Origin: OLB16 sp964422415 | Lineage (GTDB): Bacteria > Hinthialibacterota > Hinthialibacteria > OLB16 | DNA: 64,000 nt | Assembly (NCBI GenBank): GCA_964422415.1 | Contig: CAYRBI010000012.1 | Span: forward strand, 1-64,000 | Reading direction: 5' to 3' | Shown: one piece after another, positions 53,239-61,714 of the stretch | Position numbering within the stretch: the stretch's first letter is position 1 | Layout of the letters: each line of letters starts with the position of its first letter | Program-made: the position numbers and the translations under genes | The notes under the pieces: generated by a model | The model's input: only the letters and a program-made list of their open reading frames with translations | Database searches by the model: none | Told to the model about the DNA's origin: nothing

Positions 53239-54381
53239 TTGCGAACCGTAACGCTTATTGGAATCATTCTGTTGGCGTTAATCCTCACGAAAGAGGCGTG
53301 TGCTCAGCAAGGTGGCATCGACTCTGAATTCGCGGGCGCGGGTGCCCGGCCTCTCTCGATGGGGGGAGCTTTCCTGGGCTTGGCCGATGATTCAACGGCG
53401 GCGGAATTTAACCCGGCAGGCATCCGGATTTTACGACGGCCCGAGGTTGCACTCCAAGCAACCCACACCTTTGAAAAAAGAGATGAATGCTTGCCTATCA
53501 CCAGCTTAGAAAATGGTTACGGCATACGCGGGGAGGAGACGAACCAATGGAGCACGCCTTCCTTTGCGAGTTACGTTCATCCCGGCCAGAAATTCAGTTG
53601 GGCAATTTCCCAACTCACAAATATCGATTTCCAACATGAATTCAATGATACATCCTCCATCAACGGAACTTCAAAAGGATTGGATTCCTATACGGAGGCA
53701 ACAAACAATACCTTTGGTGTGACATTCGCAACGGATATCAAACCACGTCTTCATATCGGAGTGACGTTGCGCATGAACAGGTTCAGTTATCAGTATGATG
53801 AAATGATGTATGACCAATCGCAATATACCAATCCCTACAGAGTCGAAAAGGAATTTACCGACTGGTCTCCAAGCATCAATATCGGTCTTCTGTGGCGTGC
53901 GGCAAAGAAGTGGTCCTTTGGCACGGTATACAAGAGCGGGCAATCTGTTGAAACAGGAAATGTCAAGACATCACTCCCGCGGACATTCGGCATTGGAACC
54001 GCTTATCAACCCAACGACCGCATCCGGATCCTTGCGGATGTAGACTACATTACATGGTCTGACTTCGATTCAATTACTTCAGATGACTTCATTAGAAATG
54101 ATGTCATGCGGTATCACCTGGGTGGCGAATACCTTTTCTATCTCGAGGAGGAACGTGCCTGGTTCGTACGCGGCGGCCTTATGCACGAAGACTCCAATGC
54201 CATCTACTATGATAGCGATTACAATTGCTATCTCACACCCGGATACCCAGAGGAGGACCCACGGAATCATGTCTCGTTGGGATTAGGAATGGCTACCGAC
54301 AAATACCAGATTGACTTGGCGGTGGACCAGATCCTGAACGGTAGCACAGTGCTCATTTTGTCAATGATCAAGTACTTTTGA
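53239..54381 (+). CDS. FadL/OmpP1-type outer-membrane beta-barrel protein
   Basis: A 380-residue barrel: signal peptide LIGIILLALILTKEACA, then the N-terminal hatch pattern FAGAGARPLSMGGAFLGLADDSTAAEFNPAG, typical of FadL/UPF0164 and PorV-type proteins, alternating amphipathic strands, and a terminal Phe (LSMIKYF) needed for barrel assembly. TTG start at 53239 with GGAG about 11 bases upstream. It starts 15 bases after the upstream stop and completes the six-gene cluster. In some phyla PorV-like proteins shuttle cargo; here the cargo could be one of the two large secreted neighbours, which is inference. Confidence 0.82.
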   Translation: MRTVTLIGIILLALILTKEACAQQGGIDSEFAGAGARPLSMGGAFLGLADDSTAAEFNPAGIRILRRPEVALQATHTFEKRDECLPITSLENGYGIRGEETNQWSTPSFASYVHPGQKFSWAISQLTNIDFQHEFNDTSSINGTSKGLDSYTEATNNTFGVTFATDIKPRLHIGVTLRMNRFSYQYDEMMYDQSQYTNPYRVEKEFTDWSPSINIGLLWRAAKKWSFGTVYKSGQSVETGNVKTSLPRTFGIGTAYQPNDRIRILADVDYITWSDFDSITSDDFIRNDVMRYHLGGEYLFYLEEERAWFVRGGLMHEDSNAIYYDSDYNCYLTPGYPEEDPRNHVSLGLGMATDKYQIDLAVDQILNGSTVLILSMIKYF

Positions 54382-54454
54382 ATCACCTCTACCCACTCTC
54401 CAGTGAATTTTTCCCCGGCCAACACTCACTAGGAAAGGACCTCCTGAGCACCGT

Positions 54455-54478
54455 ACTTTTTAACAGTCCTTAAAAAGT
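54455..54478. promoter_or_regulatory. palindrome ACTTTTTAA/TTAAAAAGT
   Basis: Nine-base perfect arms separated by CAGTCC, between the barrel gene and the propeller-enzyme gene. A symmetrical AT-rich site suggests an operator or a weak terminator for the six-gene cluster. TTGCAA follows at about 54481 with TGTAAAAT roughly 20 bases further, a possible but imperfect promoter. Confidence 0.4.
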
Positions 54479-54614
54479 GTTGCAAACCCCTTTGTAGGAG
54501 ATGTAAAATTGTATCCATTGGTACCGGTAATAGATTTGCTTCCGGTACAATATCTACTCACCACAACTTGCGATTGCCTGTTTCCGTCAGTCCTTTTTTC
54601 TAAGGAGGGAAATC

Positions 54615-57338
54615 ATGAAACGGCATTTGCGGTTAAACTATCTCCCACTGATTCTCCTCACTCTTTTTTCTGTCCCGCTTCAAGCCACTGACCTCACCGC
54701 AAAAGCGGGGAATGGAGTGGTTCATTTGAACTGGACTCGGAACACTGAGCCGGATATAGAGGGTTACCGGATCTATTACGGGCTTGCTGCTGGTCTTTAC
54801 AATGGGACTGGGGCAACTCAGGGACCATCACCCATAACCGTATCACTAGGAATGCTGCTTAATCCGGCGCAACCTGCCTACTCCATATCGGGTCTTGCTA
54901 GTGGATCAGAATGGCACTTCAAGGTATATGCGATGACCGGTGGAGTGGAAACCGATCCTTCTTTCGATGCGGTCATCAATGCCTATGGATGGGGACGACT
55001 CGATGGGAATCTGCTACAAAATCCCAGCTTCGAAGACGGGAATTTGGTGTGGTTTCCAACTGGATTCTGGCAACCGATGCCTCCTTTACGGATTGTCACC
55101 GCTTCCCTTGACGCGAACATTAGGTTATCTGGAAACAAAGCCCTCAAAATCTCCAGCCAAATTCCGGCCGGTAATGGTGTCTATCGATTATCGGCCTCTC
55201 AAACCCCACCGGGTAAAACCCCGGACACTGATTACCTTGTCCGCTTCTGGGCAAAAGCAATCGATGCCCAGTACGGTTGTTTTGGTTTGATTTTGAATCT
55301 TGATGATAACTGGAATCAACGCTTATATGCGCGCGGTGGAACATATGAGTGGACACAATTCGCGAGGGTTTACAACACCGGACCCAAAAATAAATTCGAA
55401 GTCAGCCTCCTCTGTGAAGGAACCGGGACAATGTGGATCGACGACATCGAGGTGATCCAGATTTCAGGAGCTGGCTTGAATCCACCTTTTCCAGAAACCT
55501 TCCAGAGGTACAATCTGAATCCAATCCTTGATACCGGTTCCGCCGGTTCTCTTGATCAATCTGGTGTGTACAACCCGGCTGTTCTCCACGATGTAAGCGA
55601 GGGTGTGAAAAATTCAACGACTGATGAATACAAGATGTACTATTCCATGCACGATGGAACCAATGTGCGCATTGGACTGGCCACATCACCCGACGGTTAC
55701 ACCTGGGCGAAATACAGCGGGAATCCCGTTTTGAACCTGCCGGGAACCGGAACATGGGATGATACACATGTCAATCCAAGTAGTATCTTAAAGGCCGGCT
55801 CGATCTATCACCTTTATTATTCGGGTTATAAGAGCCCCACATGGCAGATCGGACATGCTACCTCCAATGATGGATTCACATGGACACGTGATCCATCAAA
55901 TCCCGTGATATCCACCGGTAACGAGGGGGTGTTTGTGAGCAGTCAAATTCAATACGGAAATGTTGTGTATGAAAATGGCGAATTCAGAATGTGGTATTCA
56001 GCCCATGATCCTGGCTCAGGAAAGAATTTCATCCTCTATGCGACCTCACCGAATGGATCGGTCTTCACGCGCCATGGGGTTGTTCTGTCTCCGGGTGGAT
56101 TGGGCGATATGGACTTGACTGGCTGTACCGGCCCAGTAGTGCTGAAACTTCCGGATAAAACCTATACAATGTGGTACACGGGCAGTTCAACGCTCGGAAA
56201 CACAGGTTGTTATGCCACTTCTCCCGATGGACTGAACTGGACTCCGGTTGGTGGAGCAATCTCCCCGACCTATCTGGGAGGTTCGAGTTTCGATTCTGTC
56301 CAGACCAATCCAGCATCTGTCCTACTGACCGATGACCTCTTGAGAATGTGGTATCACGGTTACAACGGGACCACCTATCGAATCGGTCTGGCTGAAGCAG
56401 CTTACATTCCTTCGGGCTCACCCACGTTAACACCCACCGAAGTTACCCCGTTCCCCACGAATACCCCAACGCTGACACTAATACCCACAAATTCTCCGAC
56501 TGAAACTCCAACTGTCGAGACACCAACGCCAACTGCAACTCCAACCAAACTGCCACCGACATCAACACCAACGCCACTTTCCATATCCGGACGTGAGATT
56601 TTCGAGTCTGGAGATGCGTTGATTAACTTCAATTACTACCCCGATGGAACGGCCGTTAACGGAGCAAATCCCAATCCCTACATGGCGGCCACCTATCTGA
56701 TCGATCAATTCGCATCTGTCGGCGTGCGTTTTCACTCGATCCGGGACACCTACTCCGGAACAGTTCTAACCGGCATTGGTGTTGGCGTCATCTATGCTCC
56801 CAACAACATGATTCTCGGAATGGTGAACACGATCGCATTGAATGGTAACAGCACGATCGAAGTCCAGTTCGATGAACCTGTGAAACGGGCGGGACTCATG
56901 CGCCGGTATTATTTGGATTATGCCGGTGGCAACACCGCAGTCACCAAATTCTTTGACCAATCAGGAAGCCTCATCAATTCGATAGTCACCTTTGTGGATG
57001 GTGCGTTTGTATCTCTTGAGGTACCGGAAGGTCAACCGGGCATCAAGCGGATCGAGGTAACCAGTAGCAAACCATTGTACGATACTCGAGGCGAAGGTGG
57101 GGTTGATGACCTCATGTTCAGTCAGGTGGGAAGCATGACCATCCCCGAAGTGCTTCAATATAGTCCGCCGGTAACCCCCACGCCAACACCCGTCTTTGAT
57201 GTGGCGCCGAGTCCTTCTCCAGATGGCTGGATTGATTCTAGAGACCTTCTTATATGGACCGGCGCGATCCAGTCTGGTACAGCAGAACAAAGCATCCTTT
57301 TCGATTTCTCTCGTTGGTGGCATATGAACGTTCAGTAG
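54615..57338 (+). CDS. secreted five-bladed propeller glycosidase-like protein with Fn3 and PT linker
   Basis: A 907-residue exported protein. Signal peptide LNYLPLILLTLFSVPLQA; Fn3 domain (about 25-125); a CenC-type carbohydrate-binding jelly roll (about 130-285; LLQNPSFEDGNL, WIDDIEVIQI); a five-bladed propeller (about 295-600) with repeats MYYSMHDGTNVRIGLATSPDGYTW, LYYSGYK, MWYSAHDPG, MWYTGS and MWYHGYNG, as in GH43/GH130-like proteins; a PT-rich linker; another beta domain (about 655-845); and a tail with DSRDLL...SILFDFSRWWHM. No catalytic acid was confidently assigned. AAGGAGGG precedes the ATG. It follows the cluster at 233 bases and probably has its own promoter. Confidence 0.82.
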   Translation: MKRHLRLNYLPLILLTLFSVPLQATDLTAKAGNGVVHLNWTRNTEPDIEGYRIYYGLAAGLYNGTGATQGPSPITVSLGMLLNPAQPAYSISGLASGSEWHFKVYAMTGGVETDPSFDAVINAYGWGRLDGNLLQNPSFEDGNLVWFPTGFWQPMPPLRIVTASLDANIRLSGNKALKISSQIPAGNGVYRLSASQTPPGKTPDTDYLVRFWAKAIDAQYGCFGLILNLDDNWNQRLYARGGTYEWTQFARVYNTGPKNKFEVSLLCEGTGTMWIDDIEVIQISGAGLNPPFPETFQRYNLNPILDTGSAGSLDQSGVYNPAVLHDVSEGVKNSTTDEYKMYYSMHDGTNVRIGLATSPDGYTWAKYSGNPVLNLPGTGTWDDTHVNPSSILKAGSIYHLYYSGYKSPTWQIGHATSNDGFTWTRDPSNPVISTGNEGVFVSSQIQYGNVVYENGEFRMWYSAHDPGSGKNFILYATSPNGSVFTRHGVVLSPGGLGDMDLTGCTGPVVLKLPDKTYTMWYTGSSTLGNTGCYATSPDGLNWTPVGGAISPTYLGGSSFDSVQTNPASVLLTDDLLRMWYHGYNGTTYRIGLAEAAYIPSGSPTLTPTEVTPFPTNTPTLTLIPTNSPTETPTVETPTPTATPTKLPPTSTPTPLSISGREIFESGDALINFNYYPDGTAVNGANPNPYMAATYLIDQFASVGVRFHSIRDTYSGTVLTGIGVGVIYAPNNMILGMVNTIALNGNSTIEVQFDEPVKRAGLMRRYYLDYAGGNTAVTKFFDQSGSLINSIVTFVDGAFVSLEVPEGQPGIKRIEVTSSKPLYDTRGEGGVDDLMFSQVGSMTIPEVLQYSPPVTPTPTPVFDVAPSPSPDGWIDSRDLLIWTGAIQSGTAEQSILFDFSRWWHMNVQ

Positions 57339-57365
57339 AAAAACGATAAGTTCCATCCGTTTTTC
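57338..57365 (+). terminator. possible weak bidirectional terminator
   Basis: GAAAAACG and CGTTTTTC, perfect eight-base arms around a 12-base loop at the 3' end of the propeller-enzyme gene. The stem itself is A/T rich with the T-run inside the stem, so termination is likely weak. No other feature was recognised in the rest of the 376-base space up to 57714. Confidence 0.4.
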
Positions 57366-57714
57366 ATTGTTGCAGGCCTGGGTATAACCATTGAGGAGGC
57401 TTGCCAGGAAGGTCGAGAGTGAGTTCATTCGCTTGCGTGAAATCCTGTGAGTGAACAATTCAGTCATGCTGTACAACCGGATAAGTCCGGTGCTCCAGAA
57501 AACAATCCAATCGTGATGCACCTTTCTGCAGCATTTAGCATTGGCTTAAAAACCGTCACGCGAGGGGCAAGCCAAAGAAGTAGTATCGCTCCACCGGGAA
57601 GCGATTCATCTGGCATGGAAGAACGACTCCCTTTAACTCGAGAAATGTGATCCCATAGTTTCTGACCCGCTCTATCGACAGATACACGAAGATTATGGAG
57701 AATCCCTAACCAGG

Positions 57715-58488
57715 ATGACAAATGAACGCCCTTTTTCACTTGAAACCCCTGAGAGCATTGTTCTTGATTTCGAGTTAGCGGGCCCAGGGACTCGTCTGTG
57801 CGCGGCGCTGGTTGACATGATGCTCATCGCTATCTTGTTCGCCGCGGTCTTTATTGTGTGGACACTAGCAGCGCATGGGCTTCCCTTCTGGGTAGAGAAC
57901 AACGATGGTTCAATGGACTGGCACGATTGGAGGGTGGCTATCCTCCTCATCGCGGTATTCCTCATCTTCTCCGGATACCATCTCTTTTTCGAAACACTAT
58001 GGAGGGGACAGACTCCGGGGAAACGTCAACTGGAGATCCGAGTCATCCGTGATGATGGGACTCCCATGTCGGGCACGGATGTTCTGGTCCGGAACCTTAT
58101 CCGGATCGTGGACTTTCTTCCGGTGTTGTATGCCCTGGGCGGTGCGGTCTGCCTTCTACACCCAATGCACAAGCGTCTCGGTGATCTCGCGGCGGGAACA
58201 ATCGTGGTCAAGGAATCCGAAGCCGATTATCGTGGAATGACTGACAAGCAGTACCTATTAACGGAAGCCGCCATTCCCAGCGGAAGGATTGACCTGACTC
58301 CAGAAGAACAACAAATCCTGTCTGGATTTCTCAGGCGTCGCGAAGAACTCCTCTGTGAAGCGCGTGAGAGACTGGCCAAGAAACTGGCGGAGCCTCTTTT
58401 TGAGAAGTACGGGGGTTATTACGGTGATCCGGAGTCCTATATTGAGCGGCTCCTGAGTGGAGAGTGGTATGAGGAACCAGGGTCATGA
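57715..58488 (+). CDS. RDD-family membrane protein
   Basis: A 257-residue membrane protein with the RDD core: GPGTRLCAALVDMMLIAILFA near residues 23-43, GQTPGKRQLEIRVIRDDG, LVRNLIRIVDFLPVLY and HKRLGDLAAGTIVV. A soluble, Glu-rich helical C-terminal tail follows (about 170-257). It overlaps the SpoIIM-type gene by four bases. The pair RDD-SpoIIM is a recurrent partner of the MoxR/DUF58 cluster that faces it, suggesting a common, still poorly defined membrane process. Confidence 0.9.
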   Translation: MTNERPFSLETPESIVLDFELAGPGTRLCAALVDMMLIAILFAAVFIVWTLAAHGLPFWVENNDGSMDWHDWRVAILLIAVFLIFSGYHLFFETLWRGQTPGKRQLEIRVIRDDGTPMSGTDVLVRNLIRIVDFLPVLYALGGAVCLLHPMHKRLGDLAAGTIVVKESEADYRGMTDKQYLLTEAAIPSGRIDLTPEEQQILSGFLRRREELLCEARERLAKKLAEPLFEKYGGYYGDPESYIERLLSGEWYEEPGS

Positions 58489-59498
58489 AAACAGATCGTT
58501 TATCTGAAGAACGGCAGCCAGTTTGGGACCAGCTCTCGTTGCTCCTGGATAGCCTGCAGAAACGTGGTCTGCACCGGACACAAGCCGGTGATATTCAAGA
58601 AGTTCTCAGATTGTACCGTGAGACCACGGCCGACCTTGCGCGGTTGCGTGTTCTGAAGGCCACCCCCAGCCAGATTACCCGGGTGAACCGTTTAGCGGCA
58701 CGCGCGCATGGTTGGATCTATCGCCATGGAAAACGTTCTTGCTTCTCGTTGCGTCATTTCTTTCTCGTCCACATTCCCAGGTTGTTCAGGGAGAACTGGC
58801 ATTTCACCTTTGCAAGCTTGGTCTGCTCGGTTCTATTCTTTGTGCTTTCGTTCGGAGTGGTTAGTGAACACCCAGAGATTGCCGCGGATATTATGGGGGG
58901 CTTGGATGAGGAATTTTATGGGGAAAAGACAGCCGCCGACATCGTGGACCGGTTCCGCCAGACACCCTCAGTGATTTTATCGGCTGCGGTAACCACCAAT
59001 AACATCAAGGTAGCCTTAGCGACCTTCGCTCTAGGCATCACCTTCGGGATTGGGACAGTCTACATGCTGATCGTGAATGGAACCATGTTGGGAGGGTTCG
59101 CGGGGGCCTTCGCGCAAAGTGGATCTGGAGGTGTCTTCTGGCTGACCATTCTTCCCCATGGGGCCCTTGAACTCAGTGCGATTGTGGTAGCGGGAGGAAC
59201 TGGGCTCATGATGGGATATGCGCTCTGGTGTCCGGGAAGAAGAACCCGTGTACAGGCTTTACGGGAGGAAGCAGCCCACGCTGTCCAAATCGCCATCGCG
59301 CTCATTCCGGCCTTCCTTGTGGCTGGATACTTCGAGGGATTTGTAACTCCGAGCAGTTTGATACCACCTGAGGTTAAGGCAGGTCTGGGCGTGATTCTGG
59401 CACTGCTTTTCTGGGCTTACCTTATTCTGGGTGGAGCTTCCTCAGAACCTACGGTTCCGCTTCAACCACAGGTAGTGCTCGATGAGCTTGGGAGATAG
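58485..59498 (+). CDS. stage II sporulation protein M (SpoIIM) family membrane protein
   Basis: A 337-residue polytopic protein. The SpoIIM-family signature is present: RENWHFTFASLVCSVLFFVLSF, TTNNIKVALATFALGITFGIGTVYMLIVNG, LPHGALELSAIVVAGGTGL. These proteins occur widely in non-sporulating bacteria next to MoxR ATPases and RDD proteins; the sporulation name is historical. Starts ATGA-overlapping the RDD gene. Its last 57 bases overlap, antisense, the DUF58 gene. Confidence 0.92.
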   Translation: MKTDRLSEERQPVWDQLSLLLDSLQKRGLHRTQAGDIQEVLRLYRETTADLARLRVLKATPSQITRVNRLAARAHGWIYRHGKRSCFSLRHFFLVHIPRLFRENWHFTFASLVCSVLFFVLSFGVVSEHPEIAADIMGGLDEEFYGEKTAADIVDRFRQTPSVILSAAVTTNNIKVALATFALGITFGIGTVYMLIVNGTMLGGFAGAFAQSGSGGVFWLTILPHGALELSAIVVAGGTGLMMGYALWCPGRRTRVQALREEAAHAVQIAIALIPAFLVAGYFEGFVTPSSLIPPEVKAGLGVILALLFWAYLILGGASSEPTVPLQPQVVLDELGR

Positions 59499-60755
59499 GG
59501 TTTCTGGATCCGTTTCCAGCACATCGACACCCGAATCGCGCATTTTCTTAAGCGCCAATGAGCGTTCATTAAGTAACCCAATCCCCACAGCCTTGGAAAA
59601 GCAGTCATCGGTGTTGGCGGGAGCTTCATCAACCAGTGCCTGGAGCTCCTGGTTCTTTAGAGTAACACAGATGGGAAGGTGTTTCCTGGCGAAGCGAGCA
59701 CTATATGCGAGCAATACTGAGGATGAGTACGAGTCCAACAGGTCGGTGAGGATAACGATGAGCGACCGTTTCCGGTGCTGGAGAGCCAGGAAACGGCAGG
59801 CCATCCCATAATCCGGCTCAACCAGTCTGGCCTCCAGGCGGTAGAGAGCCTCAGTGACACGTGGCAAGGCAGTCCGTCCCTTCGTGGGGGGTACATAACT
59901 CTCGATCCGGTCACTGAAGGCCACGAGCCCCACCTGGTCGCCCTGCTTCATGGCGGTATAAGTGAGTAACAAGGAGGCATTGATAGCATAATCAAGGCGC
60001 TGCATCTTACCGGTCTCTGTAGCCATGAGTCTTCCACAATCTAGAAGAATAAGAATGTTCTGGCTTCTGTCGGCCTCGTAGTTGCGTGTGATCATCCTTC
60101 CACGCCGGGCCGTCGCCTTCCAGGCGATGTCACAGGGATCATCGCCTGGAACATAATCCCGTAGGCTCTCATACAACCCTCCCCGTCCCCGGTCACGGGT
60201 GGTGGTGAGACCGAAGGACAGCAAGCGGTGCCGTTGGAGAGCCACTTCATAACGAACCAGATGGGTTGCATCGGGATAGACCTTGACCGTATCACGTGCG
60301 TGGAGACAAGTTTGTTTCTCTGATAGCCCCAGGGGAGACAAGCAACGGATAGAGATGTTACCGAATTCAAACAAACCCCGCTTGCATGGACGGATGCGGC
60401 GCGTGATCCCGGCTACGGACTGAGCTGCAATGCGGCCACTCATAACGGGCAGATCGCATGTCAATTCACCTGGCAGATCCTCCGTGATTTGGAAGGAGAT
60501 CGTCCGGCGGCTGTGATTGAGGAGATGCCAGAGAATCTCATTATCTCTCCCCAACGAGAGAGTGGGGGGTACTGACCGCCGGACCTCAAATTGGCTGGGG
60601 CTTGGGACAACCAGGAAATCGAGCAGAAGGATTATCAAAAGGGCCACATCATAGGCCATGACCGCGGCCAGTGCGGTGGTTACCGGGAAAACAAGTAGCA
60701 CCGGTGCTGGTAGCAACAGAAACAAGATGAATTTCCGGCTCGGGATAAGCCTCAT
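59442..60755 (-). CDS. DUF58 (vWA-like) protein
   Basis: A 437-residue protein. Two N-terminal hydrophobic segments (FILFLLLPAPVLLVFPVTTALA, VALLIILLLDFLV) are followed by a DUF58 domain with RDRGRGGLYESLRDYVPGDDPCDIAWKATARRGRMITRNYEADRS, and a vWA-like metal region (ILILLDCGRLM, SLIVILTDLLDS). Classic DUF58 partners are MoxR ATPases, and here MoxR lies immediately upstream with a four-base overlap. Role in complex assembly or chaperone-like activation is inferred from known MoxR/DUF58 systems. Confidence 0.94.
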   Translation of the reverse strand: MRLIPSRKFILFLLLPAPVLLVFPVTTALAAVMAYDVALLIILLLDFLVVPSPSQFEVRRSVPPTLSLGRDNEILWHLLNHSRRTISFQITEDLPGELTCDLPVMSGRIAAQSVAGITRRIRPCKRGLFEFGNISIRCLSPLGLSEKQTCLHARDTVKVYPDATHLVRYEVALQRHRLLSFGLTTTRDRGRGGLYESLRDYVPGDDPCDIAWKATARRGRMITRNYEADRSQNILILLDCGRLMATETGKMQRLDYAINASLLLTYTAMKQGDQVGLVAFSDRIESYVPPTKGRTALPRVTEALYRLEARLVEPDYGMACRFLALQHRKRSLIVILTDLLDSYSSSVLLAYSARFARKHLPICVTLKNQELQALVDEAPANTDDCFSKAVGIGLLNERSLALKKMRDSGVDVLETDPETLSPKLIEHYLWLKRNRRF

Positions 60756-61714
60756 AGGCGTGGAACTTCGGTCCGCTCAAGGACTTGTTGTATGCACTGA
60801 TCAGGACTGATCCCTTCGATCTCCACCTCTGGGTTCAGGACAATACGATGCCGTAGAACCGGTGTGGCGAGGTTACGGATATCATCTGGCGTCACATAGT
60901 CTCTACCCTGCAGCACCGCCATCGCACGTCCCGCCTCAAGAAGCCTGACTCCAGCCCGTGGGCTGCCACCCAGCAGGATCGACTGCAGACGGCGTGTGTT
61001 CCGGATGATTCCCGCGATATAGGTCATCACCTCTTCGGAGGCATGAATCCCTCTGACAGCGGCCCGCATCTGGCTTAACTCAGAATAATTCACCTGCGAT
61101 TCGATCATGTAGGTCTCCAACCGGTCCGCGTCAAATCCCTCCTGATAGCGGCGGAGGATTTTCACTTCTTCGCTGCTGTCCGGAGGATAACCAACCAGGA
61201 CCTTGAACATAAAGCGGTCGAGCTGCGCCTCGGGGAGGGGGTAGGTTCCCTCATATTCGATGGGATTCTGGGTGGCAAACACGGTGAAGACCTGGCTGAG
61301 AGGGTGAGTGGAACCATCGATGGAGACCTGCTTCTCCTGCATCGCCTCCAGGAGCGCCGATTGTGTCTTGGCCGGTGCGCGGTTGATCTCATCCGCCAAG
61401 AGGAGGTCGCTGAAGATGGGTCCTGGACGGAATTCGAATTCCTGCCGGTCCGGGCGGTAGACACTCACGCCGAGAATGTCGGCGGGCATGAGATCGGGAG
61501 TGAATTGAATTCTCTGGAACTGCCCGCTGACCACGCAAGCCAGAGCGCGCACTAGCAGGGTTTTCGCGGTCCCCGGCGGTCCCTCGAGTAGCACATGTCC
61601 TCCCGACAGAAGAGCCACCACGACCTGGTCGAGGGCCTCATCCTGCCCGACAATTACCTTGGCAACCTCCGCTCGAATCGCGGCGGTCTTTTCAATGAGA
61701 AACGGTGTTTCCAT
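60752..61714 (-). CDS. MoxR-family AAA+ ATPase
   Basis: A 320-residue ATPase with Walker A GPPGTAKT (residues 45-52), Walker B DLLLADEINRAPAKTQSALLEAMQE, sensor 1 ATQNPIEYEGTYPLPEAQLDRF and an arginine finger region typical of MoxR. Such ATPases act as chaperones for vWA-type partners. It overlaps DUF58 by four bases and the DUF4350 gene by 23 bases. ATG at 61714 gives a standard N-terminus. Confidence 0.96.
   Translation of the reverse strand: METPFLIEKTAAIRAEVAKVIVGQDEALDQVVVALLSGGHVLLEGPPGTAKTLLVRALACVVSGQFQRIQFTPDLMPADILGVSVYRPDRQEFEFRPGPIFSDLLLADEINRAPAKTQSALLEAMQEKQVSIDGSTHPLSQVFTVFATQNPIEYEGTYPLPEAQLDRFMFKVLVGYPPDSSEEVKILRRYQEGFDADRLETYMIESQVNYSELSQMRAAVRGIHASEEVMTYIAGIIRNTRRLQSILLGGSPRAGVRLLEAGRAMAVLQGRDYVTPDDIRNLATPVLRHRIVLNPEVEIEGISPDQCIQQVLERTEVPRL

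Noticed and set aside
54510..54550. Possible sigma-54 promoter TGGTAC...TTGCTT
   Set aside because: The spacing between the GG and GC elements is about 16 bases, too long for a sigma-54 site.
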